A DNA stretch of 64,000 bases from Domibacillus mangrovi (GCF_001906925.1 NZ_MRWQ01000010.1:62001-126000), one strand, 5' to 3'; numbered from the stretch's first letter, positions 35,625 to 44,714 are shown. A program made the numbers and translations. The notes: generated by a model not told the origin, from the letters alone.

Positions 35625-36429
35625 ATAATTTATTTACTGCTGCTCCTTCTGCACCTGGAAACATTTTATTCCCGAGTGCGGACAGCGGCACAATTTCTTG
35701 AATAGAATTCGTGACAAATGCTTCATGAGCTGCATAAACATGTTCTGGACGATACAAGCCTTCTTCTACATTCATACCAGCTTCCTGCGCGATTTTCATA
35801 ACAAATTGCCGCGTCACACCATCTAAAATACCCGTTTCTAACGCTGGCGTGTACAGCGTGTTTTGTTGCGTCCAAAAGATATTCGATACAACACCTTCTG
35901 CCACATCACCATTCTTCGTTAAAAATATCCCTTCCACTTTAGGATCATTTCCAACTTCACGTTTGCCAAAGATATTATTCAAATAATGATGCGACTTCAA
36001 ACGATAACGGCCTTCTGGGCTGTTCCGGCGCAGTGTTAGCCATTCACCTTTTTTTTCCACAAGTGATTCTGATTCAGCGAGTGGTTTTTGAAAGGCGATT
36101 ATATTCGGGTTTCGATAAGGCGCTGTCTGTAACCCAATTTCACTGTTACCCGCTGAAACGTTTAATCGAATATAAGCATTTTCCCATCCATTGGCTTCAA
36201 AAAGCATCGTTAACATTTTTTCCACAGTGCTTCTATTCAATTGCAAGTCAATATTTAATTCTCTCAAACTTTCATTCAGACGGACGAGATGTTCATCTAA
36301 TAAAAACGGCTGGCCATTATATGTACGGAACGTTTCAAAAACACCAATTCCGTATAAAAAGCCGTGATCATACGGAGAAATACGGACATCTTCATTTTTA
36401 ATGATTTCCCCATTTACGTACGTGTACAT
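35593..36429 (-). CDS. pabC: Aminodeoxychorismate lyase
   Basis: PabC is the PLP enzyme that splits 4-amino-4-deoxychorismate into p-aminobenzoate and pyruvate. The 278-residue product belongs to the class IV aminotransferases: [30 protein letters not shown] near the start, the lysine in [18 protein letters not shown], and EGVVSNIFW later. The ATG at 36429 is preceded by GGAG and overlaps pabA by 16 bp. It ends the pabBAC cluster; folP, folB and folK, which usually follow in Bacillus, are absent here. Confidence 0.92.
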   Translation of the reverse strand: MYTYVNGEIIKNEDVRISPYDHGFLYGIGVFETFRTYNGQPFLLDEHLVRLNESLRELNIDLQLNRSTVEKMLTMLFEANGWENAYIRLNVSAGNSEIGLQTAPYRNPNIIAFQKPLAESESLVEKKGEWLTLRRNSPEGRYRLKSHHYLNNIFGKREVGNDPKVEGIFLTKNGDVAEGVVSNIFWTQQNTLYTPALETGILDGVTRQFVMKIAQEAGMNVEEGLYRPEHVYAAHEAFVTNSIQEIVPLSALGNKMFPGAEGAAVNKLFRRYREAVRL

Positions 36430-37004
36430 AACGCGTCTCCATATGTAGATATGAAATTTTGCAGCATCTCTTTCCCGCATTCGGTCATGATTGATTCGGG
36501 GTGAAACTGAACGGCTTCAACAGCAAATTCTTTATGACGGATCGCCATAATTTCACCTTCTTCTGTCCAGGCAGATACGTCGAAGCAATCCGGGAACGTT
36601 TCGTTTTTGACGATGAGCGAATGATAGCGCGTCGCTCGAAATGGGTTTGGCAAATTTTCAAATACGGTTTTGCCGTCATGAAAAACGAGAGACGTTTTGC
36701 CATGCATGAGCCGTTCTGCGCGAATGACTTCACCGCCGAACGCCTGCGCAATCGACTGCTGACCGAGACAAACGCCAAACAACGGAATCTTACCAGCGAA
36801 TTTCTCGACCGCTTCTATGCTGATGCCCGCCTCGTCCGGCGTGCATGGGCCGGGAGAAATCATCACAAAATCCGGATTCATGTCAGCAATTTGATCCGTT
36901 GTCACTTCATCATTGCGACGCACAACGAGTTCATGGCCAAGTTCACCAAGATATTGGACAAGATTGTATGTAAATGAATCGTAATTATCAATCATAAAAA
37001 TCAT
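36414..37004 (-). CDS. pabA: Aminodeoxychorismate synthase glutamine amidotransferase
   Basis: PabA supplies ammonia from glutamine to PabB. The 196-residue product is a class I amidotransferase with the catalytic Cys in [16 protein letters not shown] and the His/Glu in [13 protein letters not shown]. In Bacillus the same subunit can also serve anthranilate synthase (TrpG). It overlaps pabB by 4 bp. Its N-terminus [20 protein letters not shown] is standard. Confidence 0.94.
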   Translation of the reverse strand: MIFMIDNYDSFTYNLVQYLGELGHELVVRRNDEVTTDQIADMNPDFVMISPGPCTPDEAGISIEAVEKFAGKIPLFGVCLGQQSIAQAFGGEVIRAERLMHGKTSLVFHDGKTVFENLPNPFRATRYHSLIVKNETFPDCFDVSAWTEEGEIMAIRHKEFAVEAVQFHPESIMTECGKEMLQNFISTYGDALCTRT

Positions 37005-38371
37005 TGCGCATCCTCCGCTAGTTCCATCGCTCTTAACATTGCCGCTGCTTTTTTAAGCGACTCTTTATACTCGTATTCTGGTTTAGAATCAATGACAATG
37101 CCGGCGCCTGCCTGCACATAGCCATATCCGTTTGCTGCAAGCATCGTCCGGATGACAATATTCAGCTCCATATCGCCGTTATAGCCAATCCAGCCGATCG
37201 ATCCTGTGTAAATACCCCGTTGCACCGGTTCAAGCTCTTCAATAATTTCCATCGTCCTTACTTTAGGCGCTCCGGTAATCGTGCCGCCAGGGAAGACTGC
37301 GTCGATGACATCCGCATTTGTTTTACCTTCAGCGAGTTCACCGCGCACGTTTGAGACGATGTGCATCACATGCGAGTATTTTTCAATGACCATAAATTCA
37401 TTTACCTCAACCGTGCCATACCGGGACACACGGCCAAGATCATTGCGCTCTAAATCGACAAGCATCACATGTTCCGCCCGCTCTTTTTCATTGTTGATTA
37501 GTTCTGCTGCCAGCTGCTCGTCTTCCGTATCATCTTTTCCACGAGAGCGCGTTCCAGCGATCGGGCGTGTCGAAAGCTTCGTTCCGTTTTTTTTCACGAG
37601 CAGTTCCGGCGATCCAGATACAATTTGAAAATCAGGTGTTTGAATGTACGCCATATACGGCGAAGGGTTCAATTCACGCAGTTTTGCATAAACAGCAAGC
37701 GGTGGTACACCGAGTGCTTTCGACCGGCGCACTGATAAATTGACTTGGAACACATCCCCTGCTGCAATGTATTCACGCACTTGCTCGACAGCATGTTTAA
37801 ACAGCTCTTCCGGAAACGAGACGTCCGTATCGCCTTCTGATTGAGCAGGCGACCAGCTGATTGGTTCGGCCAAATCAAGCCAGCTGGCGAATAATTCATC
37901 CAGTCCCTCTTCTGTTTCACCCATCTTCATGACAAATAATTCGTTCGTTTCATGATCAAATGCCGCCCATTCATCAAACAGCAAAAACTGCACATCGGGA
38001 AGGTCAATGTCTTGCTTCGCCATCCTAGGGAGCACTTCAATGAACCGGACGTAATCGTAACTAATCCAGCCAACTGCACCGCCTTGAAAGTCTGGAAGCT
38101 CATCTCGTTTCGATATATTGCGCTCGTTTAAAAGCTGGATTAGCATATGAAGCGGGTTCCCTTCAAAAAGCTTCTCTTGTCCTTTTTCTTGCAAAAGAAG
38201 TCCTTCAACTGTAGACGTTGCAATGGCTGATGGCTTCATTCCTGCGAAGCTATAGCGGCCGCCGCGGCCGCTTTCAAGTAAGGCATGATACGGTTCGTTT
38301 TTCGTCAGTGCTGTATATTGAGTGAAAAATTGATCTTTATTGTAAGTTGTTTTACGGTAAAAAATATTCAC
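37001..38371 (-). CDS. pabB: Aminodeoxychorismate synthase component I
   Basis: PabB aminates chorismate to 4-amino-4-deoxychorismate with ammonia from PabA. The 456-residue product closely follows B. subtilis Pab[24 protein letters not shown]-like [14 protein letters not shown], the [10 protein letters not shown] switch lysine region and [26 protein letters not shown] at 38371 is the best start because AAAGGTGG lies just upstream; an in-frame ATG at 38407 has none. It lies 64 bp downstream of the methyltransferase-like gene with no obvious terminator between. Confidence 0.93.
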   Translation of the reverse strand: MNIFYRKTTYNKDQFFTQYTALTKNEPYHALLESGRGGRYSFAGMKPSAIATSTVEGLLLQEKGQEKLFEGNPLHMLIQLLNERNISKRDELPDFQGGAVGWISYDYVRFIEVLPRMAKQDIDLPDVQFLLFDEWAAFDHETNELFVMKMGETEEGLDELFASWLDLAEPISWSPAQSEGDTDVSFPEELFKHAVEQVREYIAAGDVFQVNLSVRRSKALGVPPLAVYAKLRELNPSPYMAYIQTPDFQIVSGSPELLVKKNGTKLSTRPIAGTRSRGKDDTEDEQLAAELINNEKERAEHVMLVDLERNDLGRVSRYGTVEVNEFMVIEKYSHVMHIVSNVRGELAEGKTNADVIDAVFPGGTITGAPKVRTMEIIEELEPVQRGIYTGSIGWIGYNGDMELNIVIRTMLAANGYGYVQAGAGIVIDSKPEYEYKESLKKAAAMLRAMELAEDAQ

Positions 38372-38435
38372 GTGGTGCCACCTTTCACAATGTTCTACGT
38401 TCATCATAATACGGGCGGCACTTGTTTGGGAATGG

Positions 38436-38954
38436 TTATTTTACAGCAATGAACCGGTTAACAATAACAGGCAATTCGGCTGGCATGAGTTCTGTCCAGC
38501 CATTTAAAACAGCTTCACGTGCATGCTGAGCCATCAGCTGCTGAAACAAAATCGTTGTGAAGCCGGCCGCTTTCAAACGCTCCCAATAACATGGAAGTGT
38601 TTCCGCATATGGTAAGTCGGAAGAAGATGGAAGTGACCTTGCTTCGGCGAAATCGACGACGAAACGGCCGCCTTCCTTGAGCACATCGTATGCTTGTGCT
38701 GTCCACTGTGCTCCTTCTGCATATCTATGTATCGACAGCGGAGCTGCAACTGTATCAAATTCATTTTGCTTTATTTGTGAAAAGGTAGCTGCAGGCAGGA
38801 CGATCGCACCAACATCTGAACATCGCGCTGTTAATGTTTCGGAGCCGCCGATAATCATGATTCGCTCTCCTTGTTGCGGTTGAATGGTATTGTATAAATT
38901 GCCTAATGTGATTTTCAATTCTTTTTGCTGTTTTATTTTTTCTGCGACTGCCAT
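38436..38954 (-). CDS. Class I SAM methyltransferase-like protein under SAM-I riboswitch
   Basis: The product has 172 residues and a reduced Rossmann methyltransferase layout: the motif I region is IMIIGGSETLTARCSD (not the canonical GxGxG), motif IV lies near FDTVAAPLSIHRY, then AYDVLKEGGRFVVDFAEAR and a substrate part PCYWERLKAAGFTTI. The degenerate SAM loop and short length make enzyme activity uncertain. GGGAGGG precedes the ATG. It is directly preceded by a SAM-I riboswitch and followed by pabBAC on the same strand, so it should be expressed when SAM is scarce. Confidence 0.7.
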   Translation of the reverse strand: MAVAEKIKQQKELKITLGNLYNTIQPQQGERIMIIGGSETLTARCSDVGAIVLPAATFSQIKQNEFDTVAAPLSIHRYAEGAQWTAQAYDVLKEGGRFVVDFAEARSLPSSSDLPYAETLPCYWERLKAAGFTTILFQQLMAQHAREAVLNGWTELMPAELPVIVNRFIAVK

Positions 38955-38974
38955 GGCAAGCCCTCCCTTTTAAA

Positions 38975-39011
38975 ATATAAAAATCCCTCTTCCTGAGAAT
39001 ATGGAAGAGGG
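38975..39011 (-). terminator. SAM-I riboswitch terminator
   Basis: On the minus strand CCCTCTTCC pairs with GGAAGAGGG and is followed by ATTTTTAT, directly before the methyltransferase-like gene. Confidence 0.85.
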
Positions 39012-39027
39012 TTGCGTCTTTGTATTC

Positions 39028-39131
39028 CTCTTATCTCTCAGCCGTAACTGCAAGATTTAGCACCGTGCCTAAAAAATAGGTCGGTTGCCGGGTGTCATTG
39101 GGCTTGTCCCTCCACCTGCTCTTGATAAGAT
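39028..39131 (-). ncRNA. SAM-I (S-box) riboswitch
   Basis: On the minus strand all S-box landmarks are in order: CTTATCAAGAGCAGGTGGAG, GGACAAGCCC, the kink-turn side ACCCGGCAACC, TAGGCACGGTGCTAA, then the closing GAGAGATAAG. P1 is CTTATC/GATAAG. SAM binding would stabilise the aptamer and allow the terminator at 38975-39011 to form. Confidence 0.96.
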
Positions 39132-39163
39132 GTATTAAATTGTCCGTTTATTATGTAAGTTGG

Positions 39164-39192
39164 ATTATGGCACGTTTCATTTTCTCTGTCAA
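39164..39192 (-). promoter_or_regulatory. SigA promoter of the SAM-I-controlled transcript
   Basis: A perfect -35 TTGACA (39192-39187), 17-bp spacer and -10 CATAAT (39169-39164) on the minus strand lie about 30 bp before the aptamer. It is back to back with the mtnU start at 39232. Confidence 0.8.
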
Positions 39193-39231
39193 CCATGATA
39201 CAATTTTTCAAAAGAAGCGGAGGCTCGAGAA

Positions 39232-40008
39232 ATGAAAATAGCTTGTTTACAAATAGATATCGCATTCGGTAATCCAGATTTGAACTATGAGCGGGCGGCA
39301 GACTGTTTAAAAAAAGCACATGAAGCAGGGTGTGAACTCGCGGTCTTGCCCGAGTTGTGGACGACTGGTTACGACTTAACGCGGCTTGATGAGATCGCTG
39401 ATACTGGTGCTGCGCGGACAAAAGCATTTTTGTCTGATATAGCTAAAAAATACAAAATGCATATTGTTGGCGGTTCGATTGCAAATGACACGAATGAAGG
39501 CGTGAAAAATACGATGGTCATTGTGAATCATCACGGTGAGATTGTAAAAGAGTACAGCAAATTGCATTTATTCCGATTGATGAACGAAGAGAAGTATTTG
39601 ACTGCCGGCAATACGGATGGACTGTTTGAGCTGGACGGCGAGAAAATGGCCGGGTTCATTTGTTACGACATTCGGTTCCCTGAATGGTTCCGAAAGCATG
39701 TCTTAAACGGCGCACGCGTGCTGTTTGTGCCGGCCGAGTGGCCACTCGCCCGTGTCGATCATTGGCGCACATTGTTAATTGCCCGGGCAATTGAAAACCA
39801 GGCGTATGTCGTTGCATGCAACCGCACTGGCTCTGATCCAAATAATCAGTTCGCCGGGCATTCAATCATTGTCGGGCCGTGGGGCGAAGTGATTGCAGAA
39901 GCAGGTAAAGAGGAAGAATTGTTAATTGGCGATATTAACTTTAATGCGATTGACGAAATTCGGAGCCGCATTCCCGTATTTGAAGACAGACTCGATTCAT
40001 TTTACTAA
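39232..40008 (+). CDS. mtnU: Omega-amidase of the nitrilase superfamily (MtnU-like)
   Basis: The product has 258 residues and the carbon-nitrogen hydrolase triad Glu41 (VLPELWTTGYD), Lys110 (EYSKLHLF) and Cys144 (ICYDIRFPEW). It follows B. subtilis MtnU (YkrU) along its length. MtnU-type enzymes hydrolyse the alpha-ketoglutaramate left when a glutamine transaminase makes methionine from its keto acid in methionine salvage. GGAGG lies 9 nt before the ATG. The other salvage genes (mtnK, A, B, W, X, V) are not in the window. Confidence 0.88.
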   Translation: MKIACLQIDIAFGNPDLNYERAADCLKKAHEAGCELAVLPELWTTGYDLTRLDEIADTGAARTKAFLSDIAKKYKMHIVGGSIANDTNEGVKNTMVIVNHHGEIVKEYSKLHLFRLMNEEKYLTAGNTDGLFELDGEKMAGFICYDIRFPEWFRKHVLNGARVLFVPAEWPLARVDHWRTLLIARAIENQAYVVACNRTGSDPNNQFAGHSIIVGPWGEVIAEAGKEEELLIGDINFNAIDEIRSRIPVFEDRLDSFY

Positions 40009-40193
40009 TTATTGAGCGCCCCGCTCTGTGTCGGCGGCGCTTTTCTGATTGATTGATCACCTGCCATCATTTTAGCACTTACAATCATTTCTGACCGTTT
40101 GTTTATCCTAATTTATGCACTCATACCGATATAGCAATGGTTAAAACAAGCGATGCCCTGCCGCAACATTTTTGTCAGTACTCCTCTATACAT

Positions 40194-40228
40194 CAAAAAA
40201 ACCTGTCCATCAGCTATGGACAGGTTTT
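40194..40228 (-). terminator. Terminator of metA
   Basis: AACCTGTCCAT and ATGGACAGGTT form a hairpin followed, on the minus strand, by T7. It is 15 bp beyond the metA stop. Confidence 0.88.
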
Positions 40229-40242
40229 CGAGTCTTACCCTT

Positions 40243-41151
40243 TCATTTCCACTCGTATGGCGTCTCCTGATAGACGTAGTAGTTAAGCCAATTATAGTAA
40301 AGTAAATGCGCGTGCGAGCGCCATTTGTTTGGTGGGCGTTTTGATGCATCATTATCCGGAAAGTAGTTTTCAGGCATCGCGATATCGACACCTTTAGCAC
40401 AGTCTCTCTCATATTCTTCTGCAAGCGTAGTCGCGTCATACTCCAAATGGCCAGTGATCATAATATTGCGTGCATCTCTTGACATCATGAGGAGCGGTCC
40501 GGCTTCCGGTGACGATGCGAGCAAAACCAAGTCTTCATGGGCTTCGATTGCCTCCTGGCTCACATCTGTGTAGCGCGATACAGGCGAGTAAAATTCGTCA
40601 TCAAAACCACGCAACAATTTAATGGTCGGGTCAGTAATCGTGTGTTTATATATACCAAAACATTTTCCCGGCAGTTCAAATTTATCAATACCATAATGAT
40701 GATACAGCGCAGCCTGGGCACCCCAGCAAATATGCAGTGTCGATGTGACATTTGTTTTTGCCCAATCCATAATCTCCTGTAGTTCCGGCCAATAGTTAAC
40801 CTTTTCAAAATCCATCAGCTCAATCGGCGCGCCAGTAATGATCAGCCCGTCATAACGGCGGCTTTTCACTTCTTCTAGTGTCGTATAAAATTGCTCAAGA
40901 TGTGATTTGCTTACGTTTTTTGACTCGTATGTCGCTGTATATAAAAACGAAACATTTACTTGCAGCGGTGTATTGCCCAGCAATCGCAGCAAATGGGCTT
41001 CCGTTTTTTCTTTTTCAGGCATTAAGTTCAAAATAAGTATATTGAGCGGGCGGATATCCTGCATCCGAGCACGATCCGCGTCCATTATGAAAATATTCTC
41101 TTTTTCAAGAACCTCGCGTGCCGGCAGCTGATATGGTATGTTAATCGGCAT
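40243..41151 (-). CDS. metA: Homoserine O-acetyltransferase, MetA family
   Basis: MetA activates homoserine at the entry to methionine synthesis. The 302-residue product has the catalytic Cys in HICWGAQAA and the His-Glu pair in [12 protein letters not shown]. Residue 111 is glutamate (GAPIEL); in characterised MetA proteins Glu111 goes with acetyl-CoA use and Gly111 with succinyl-CoA use, so the acetyl activity is preferred. Standard family length. A GGGGG-type ribosome site lies before the ATG. No S-box or T-box is seen upstream, unlike several other methionine genes in this window. Confidence 0.94.
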   Translation of the reverse strand: MPINIPYQLPAREVLEKENIFIMDADRARMQDIRPLNILILNLMPEKEKTEAHLLRLLGNTPLQVNVSFLYTATYESKNVSKSHLEQFYTTLEEVKSRRYDGLIITGAPIELMDFEKVNYWPELQEIMDWAKTNVTSTLHICWGAQAALYHHYGIDKFELPGKCFGIYKHTITDPTIKLLRGFDDEFYSPVSRYTDVSQEAIEAHEDLVLLASSPEAGPLLMMSRDARNIMITGHLEYDATTLAEEYERDCAKGVDIAMPENYFPDNDASKRPPNKWRSHAHLLYYNWLNYYVYQETPYEWK

Positions 41152-41560
41152 TTAGTTTCCCCCCTGGTTTGCATTTTCATTATATATAAGCGAAGACGCC
41201 TGTTCATCAAAATACACACTCGGATGGCACAAAGACTAAAAGTAAGACGTTAATCGTACTGCCTTTATAATTCACATCGCGAGAGTCTCGAACCGAAAGC
41301 GCCCCCAGCTAGACATTAATAATTATAGGCACCTTTCCTGAAAAAAAACAACCGTTCCTAATTATTATTTTTCAATAATTTTTAGGAACGGTTGTTGCTC
41401 ATTCAAGATGTTCTGCCTTGATCTGCTGGATCAGTCCCCATTTCTTTTCCTGATTCTTCTTTACCCGTTTTTGACCTTGTGTTAGAGGCACCTAAAGAGG
41501 CTTATTTTCAGGCTCTTTCCATTAATTAAGTGTCATGAGCTACATTTTTAGAATGCCATA
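41152..41560. other. Decayed region with a strong hairpin and a relic frame
   Basis: A 15-bp perfect inverted repeat (AACAACCGTTCCTAA at 41347-41361 and TTAGGAACGGTTGTT at 41382-41396) is followed on the minus strand by T8, so it is a minus-strand terminator. Just before it on that strand is the end of a lysine-rich frame, QKRVKKNQEKKWGLIQQIK then AEHLE and a stop at 41399, interrupted by a stop about 30 codons upstream. It looks like the C-terminus of a lost gene, possibly a transposase; I cannot assign it. Confidence 0.45.
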
Positions 41561-41838
41561 AAGTGAGACTTCATTCAGTGGGAGTTAGGTTCACACGATG
41601 TGAATCATGCAGACGTTGTCACAGGACGTGAAGTTCTTAGTCTGCCTTCCTCTTAGCCCCCACTGAATAAACAGGAACTCATGTAAAGAACGCCGCGTCC
41701 TGCGGCAATACCTGAGTGACCAGGCTCTGCCTGGCCCGAACCAATCGGGCTTTTACGGACAGTTGATCCCCCGCTTATCCTTCTTTTCTTTTCGATGTCT
41801 TGAAGCGAGGGTCTTACTGCTCGTTAATGCGGGATAAA
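41561..41838 (+). ncRNA. Dispersed structured-RNA-like repeat, copy 1
   Basis: This is a 278-bp member of a four-copy family (others at 54629, 56132 and 63785). It starts AAGTGAGACTTCATTCAG and ends TGCGGGATAAA. Several nested stems are visible: TTCAGTGGG with a downstream CCCACTGAA, GCAGAC with GTCTGC, GTCACAGGACGTGA, CCGCGTCCTGCGG, GGCCCGAACCAATCGGGC, and a closing ACGGACAGT paired (with one mismatch-type change) to ACTGCTCGT. No long frame is present. It is probably a transposon-associated or otherwise mobile RNA; orientation is given by the shared 5' and 3' ends. Confidence 0.6.
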
Positions 41839-41875
41839 CAATTCAGGAATAGAAACAACAAGCACTCCTAAATAA

Positions 41876-41962
41876 TTAAGTAAAATTCATAAAGAAAATA
41901 AACGATTAAAACAAGAAGTTGAAATTCTCAAACGAGCGATGTCTATTATGTCTGCTAAATAG
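41876..41962 (+). pseudogene. Relic of an IS3-family OrfA
   Basis: The frame LSKIHKENKRLKQEVEILK then RAMSIMSAK and a stop is the C-terminal leucine-zipper end of IS3-group OrfA proteins. The helix-turn-helix part and OrfB are missing; a stop codon directly precedes the fragment. It starts about 37 bp after the end of the structured repeat at 41561-41838. Confidence 0.75.
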
Positions 41963-42037
41963 TAAGCATCTTCACATTTACCAACTTAAAACTATGGTAT
42001 ATTAGACGGTACATAGTCAGTAAAGGAGTTCGAACAA

Positions 42038-44227
42038 ATGGCAAAAAGTGTAGTAATCGCTGAGAAACCCTCGGTTGCACGTGATATTGCAAATGTATTG
42101 AAATGTACGAAAAAAGGCAATGGATTTTTAGAAGGCGATAAATACATCGTTACGTGGGCATTAGGACATTTAGTAACGCTAGCAGATCCAGAGGCTTACG
42201 ATAATAAATACAAAACATGGAATTTAGAAGATCTTCCAATGCTTCCGGAACGCATGAAGTTAGTTGTAATGAAACAAACTGGAAAACAGTTTAACTCCGT
42301 TAAAAGTCAGCTCATTAGAAGTGATGTTAACGAAATAATTGTGGCTACTGATGCAGGAAGAGAGGGAGAATTAGTCGCACGCTGGATTATTGAAAAAGCA
42401 AAAGTAAATAAACCGATTAAACGTTTATGGATTTCATCTGTAACTGATAAAGCAATAAAAGATGGCTTCGCAAGCCTGAAACCCGGAAAAGCATACGACA
42501 ATTTATATGCATCGGCCGTAGCACGGTCTGAAGCTGACTGGTATATCGGATTAAACGCAACACGAGCTCTAACAACACGCTTTAACGCACAGTTAAATTG
42601 TGGGCGTGTGCAGACACCTACAGTGGCAATTATTGCACAGCGCGAAGAAGAAATTAAACATTTTAAAGCACAAACTTATTATGGCATCGAAGCACAAACA
42701 GCAGATAATTTAAAGCTGACGTGGCAAGACGCAAAAGGCAACAGCCGTAATTTCGAAAAAGAAAAAGTCGATAACATTGTTAAAAAGATTAAAAGTGTTG
42801 ATGCATTAATCACAGAAATCGATAAAAAGAAAAAAAAATCATTTGCGCCTGGTCTTTACGATTTGACAGAACTGCAACGTGATGCGAATAAAATTTTTGG
42901 TTACTCAGCGAAAGAAACGTTAAACATTATGCAAAAACTATATGAACAGCACAAAGTATTAACGTATCCTCGTACAGATTCACGCTATATCTCTTCAGAC
43001 ATCGTAGGAACGCTTTCAGAGCGCCTTAAAGCCTGTGGTGCAGGAGAATATCGTTCCTTAGCTAACAAGATCTTAAACAAGCCTATAAAAGCTTCTAAAG
43101 CCTTCGTTGATGACAGTAAAGTATCAGATCATCACGCTATTATTCCAACAGAAGATTACGTAAACTTTTCAGCTTTTACGGACAAAGAACGCAAAATTTA
43201 TGATTTAGTCGTTAAACGGTTCTTAGCTGTTTTACTCCCACCATTTGAATATGAGCAATTAACGCTTCGTGCAAAAATTGGCCTTGAGAACTTTGTTGCT
43301 AGAGGGAAAACTATTTTATCGAATGGCTGGAAAGAAGCATATGAAAATCGATTTGAGGATGACGATACAGAAAGCGACTTGAAAGAACAAATTTTACCTA
43401 GTATCGAACATGGCGATAAATTAAATGTAAAATTAATTGTACAAACCTCAGGTCAAACAAAGCCTCCTGCACGCTTTAATGAGGCATCATTACTTTCGGC
43501 AATGGAAAACCCTACGAAGTACATGGACACGCAAAATAAACAGCTTGCCGCCACGTTAAAATCAACTGGTGGATTAGGTACTGTAGCAACGCGTGCTGAC
43601 ATTATTGAAAAGTTATTTAACTCGTTCTTAATTGAAAAACGTGGGAAAGATATTCATATTACGTCAAAAGGGCGTCAGCTACTTGATCTCGTTCCAGAAG
43701 AATTAAAATCCCCTACGTTAACAGCTGAATGGGAGCAAAAGCTTGAAGCCATTGCAAATGGCAAGCTGAAAAAAGAAGTATTTATTTCTGAAATGAAGAA
43801 TTACACAAAAAAAATCGTTGCTGACATTAAAGCAAGTGATAAAAAATACAAACATGACAATATTTCAACGAAATCTTGTCCGGACTGTGGAAAACCAATG
43901 CTTGAAGTGAACGGAAAAAAAGGCAAAATGCTTGTATGCCAGGATCGCGAATGTGGTCACCGTAAAAATGTCGCACGCATCACAAACGCTCGCTGTCCTC
44001 AATGCAAAAAGAAAATGGAACTTCGCGGTGAAGGTGCAGGTCAAATTTTCGCATGTAAATGTGGATACCGCGAGAAATTATCTGCCTTTGAAGCAAGACG
44101 TAAGAAAGAATCTGGCGGAAAAGTGGATAAACGTTCTGTACAAAAATATTTAAAACAACAAGAGAAACAAGAAGAACCTTTAAACAATGCACTAGCAGAA
44201 GCATTAAAAGGATTAAAATTTGATTAA
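42038..44227 (+). CDS. topB: DNA topoisomerase III
   Basis: This type IA enzyme decatenates replication and recombination intermediates. The 729-residue product begins with a TOPRIM domain (KSVVIAEKPSVARDIANVL, later TDAGREGELVARWI), has the catalytic tyrosine in LTYPRTDSRYI, and ends with two zinc-ribbon segments (CPDCGKPM...CQDRECGHRK and CPQCKKKM...CKCGYREK). The KSYDP-like C-terminal tail is charged. AAAGGAG precedes the ATG. Flanked by mobile-element debris on both sides, but the gene itself is intact and of normal length for Bacillus TopB. Confidence 0.95.
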   Translation: MAKSVVIAEKPSVARDIANVLKCTKKGNGFLEGDKYIVTWALGHLVTLADPEAYDNKYKTWNLEDLPMLPERMKLVVMKQTGKQFNSVKSQLIRSDVNEIIVATDAGREGELVARWIIEKAKVNKPIKRLWISSVTDKAIKDGFASLKPGKAYDNLYASAVARSEADWYIGLNATRALTTRFNAQLNCGRVQTPTVAIIAQREEEIKHFKAQTYYGIEAQTADNLKLTWQDAKGNSRNFEKEKVDNIVKKIKSVDALITEIDKKKKKSFAPGLYDLTELQRDANKIFGYSAKETLNIMQKLYEQHKVLTYPRTDSRYISSDIVGTLSERLKACGAGEYRSLANKILNKPIKASKAFVDDSKVSDHHAIIPTEDYVNFSAFTDKERKIYDLVVKRFLAVLLPPFEYEQLTLRAKIGLENFVARGKTILSNGWKEAYENRFEDDDTESDLKEQILPSIEHGDKLNVKLIVQTSGQTKPPARFNEASLLSAMENPTKYMDTQNKQLAATLKSTGGLGTVATRADIIEKLFNSFLIEKRGKDIHITSKGRQLLDLVPEELKSPTLTAEWEQKLEAIANGKLKKEVFISEMKNYTKKIVADIKASDKKYKHDNISTKSCPDCGKPMLEVNGKKGKMLVCQDRECGHRKNVARITNARCPQCKKKMELRGEGAGQIFACKCGYREKLSAFEARRKKESGGKVDKRSVQKYLKQQEKQEEPLNNALAEALKGLKFD

Positions 44228-44229
44228 GT

Positions 44230-44590
44230 GAACTACCCGCCACTTAGCTAACGCTTGAAATGGGGCTTCTCGCTTCCACGAACATTGCTTATCAGATAAG
44301 TCTTATACGTTCTCCACGAGCGTAAATTCGGGGCATTCCGACCCTAATGATAACGAAATGTTTTCGATACCTTGGATATTTTACGTATGCGAGGGGCTTG
44401 GTTTTCGCTCTCATTTCCGCATACAACCTCATATATCCAGTTGTCAAAGAACATTATGGTGATAGTATAGCGCATTTGTTTCAATTATGGATTATTTTGG
44501 CTTACGCCAACAGAAATTCATCTCCCACCTACTCATTGGGCTACGCCCTTCACATTCCTTGAGGATGGGAGACTGCTTTCGGAAATCCGT
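44230..44590 (+). mobile_element. Decayed IS200/IS605-like element with possible guide-RNA region (copy 2)
   Basis: The stretch contains GTGAACTACCCGCCACTTAG followed by a short hairpin (CCACTT...AAATGGGG), CGTTCTCCACGAGCG and GGCATTCCGACCC, then about 200 bp with only broken frames, then GGCTACGCCCTTCACA and TGCTTTCGGAAATCC. The last part is shared with 23885-23937. These motifs resemble ends and RNA-coding parts of IS200/IS605-group transposons as I remember them, with the TnpB gene lost. Identification is tentative; the sharing between two sites is seen directly. Confidence 0.45.
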
Positions 44591-44593
44591 TAA

Positions 44594-44640
44594 AATGAAC
44601 CCCCTCGAATTAATAACATTCAAGGGGTTCATTGCTTTTA
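44594..44640 (+). terminator. Hairpin terminator after the IS-like relic
   Basis: TGAACCCC pairs with GGGGTTCA and T-rich sequence follows. It could end the topB transcript if no earlier site is used. Confidence 0.6.
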
Positions 44641-44714
44641 GTTATGAAAAGGATAATTTTCCACTATTGAAATGCTATGATTAAGCCTCTGAAAAATCCC
44701 CAAAAAATGGCTCG

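Noticed and set aside
41152-41340. S-box or T-box leader for metA
   Set aside because: No conserved aptamer core or T-box sequence could be found.
44347-44562. Seventy-one-codon frame after topB as a gene
   Set aside because: It lacks a ribosome site and lies in a relic region sharing motifs with another noncoding site; it looks like decayed mobile DNA.
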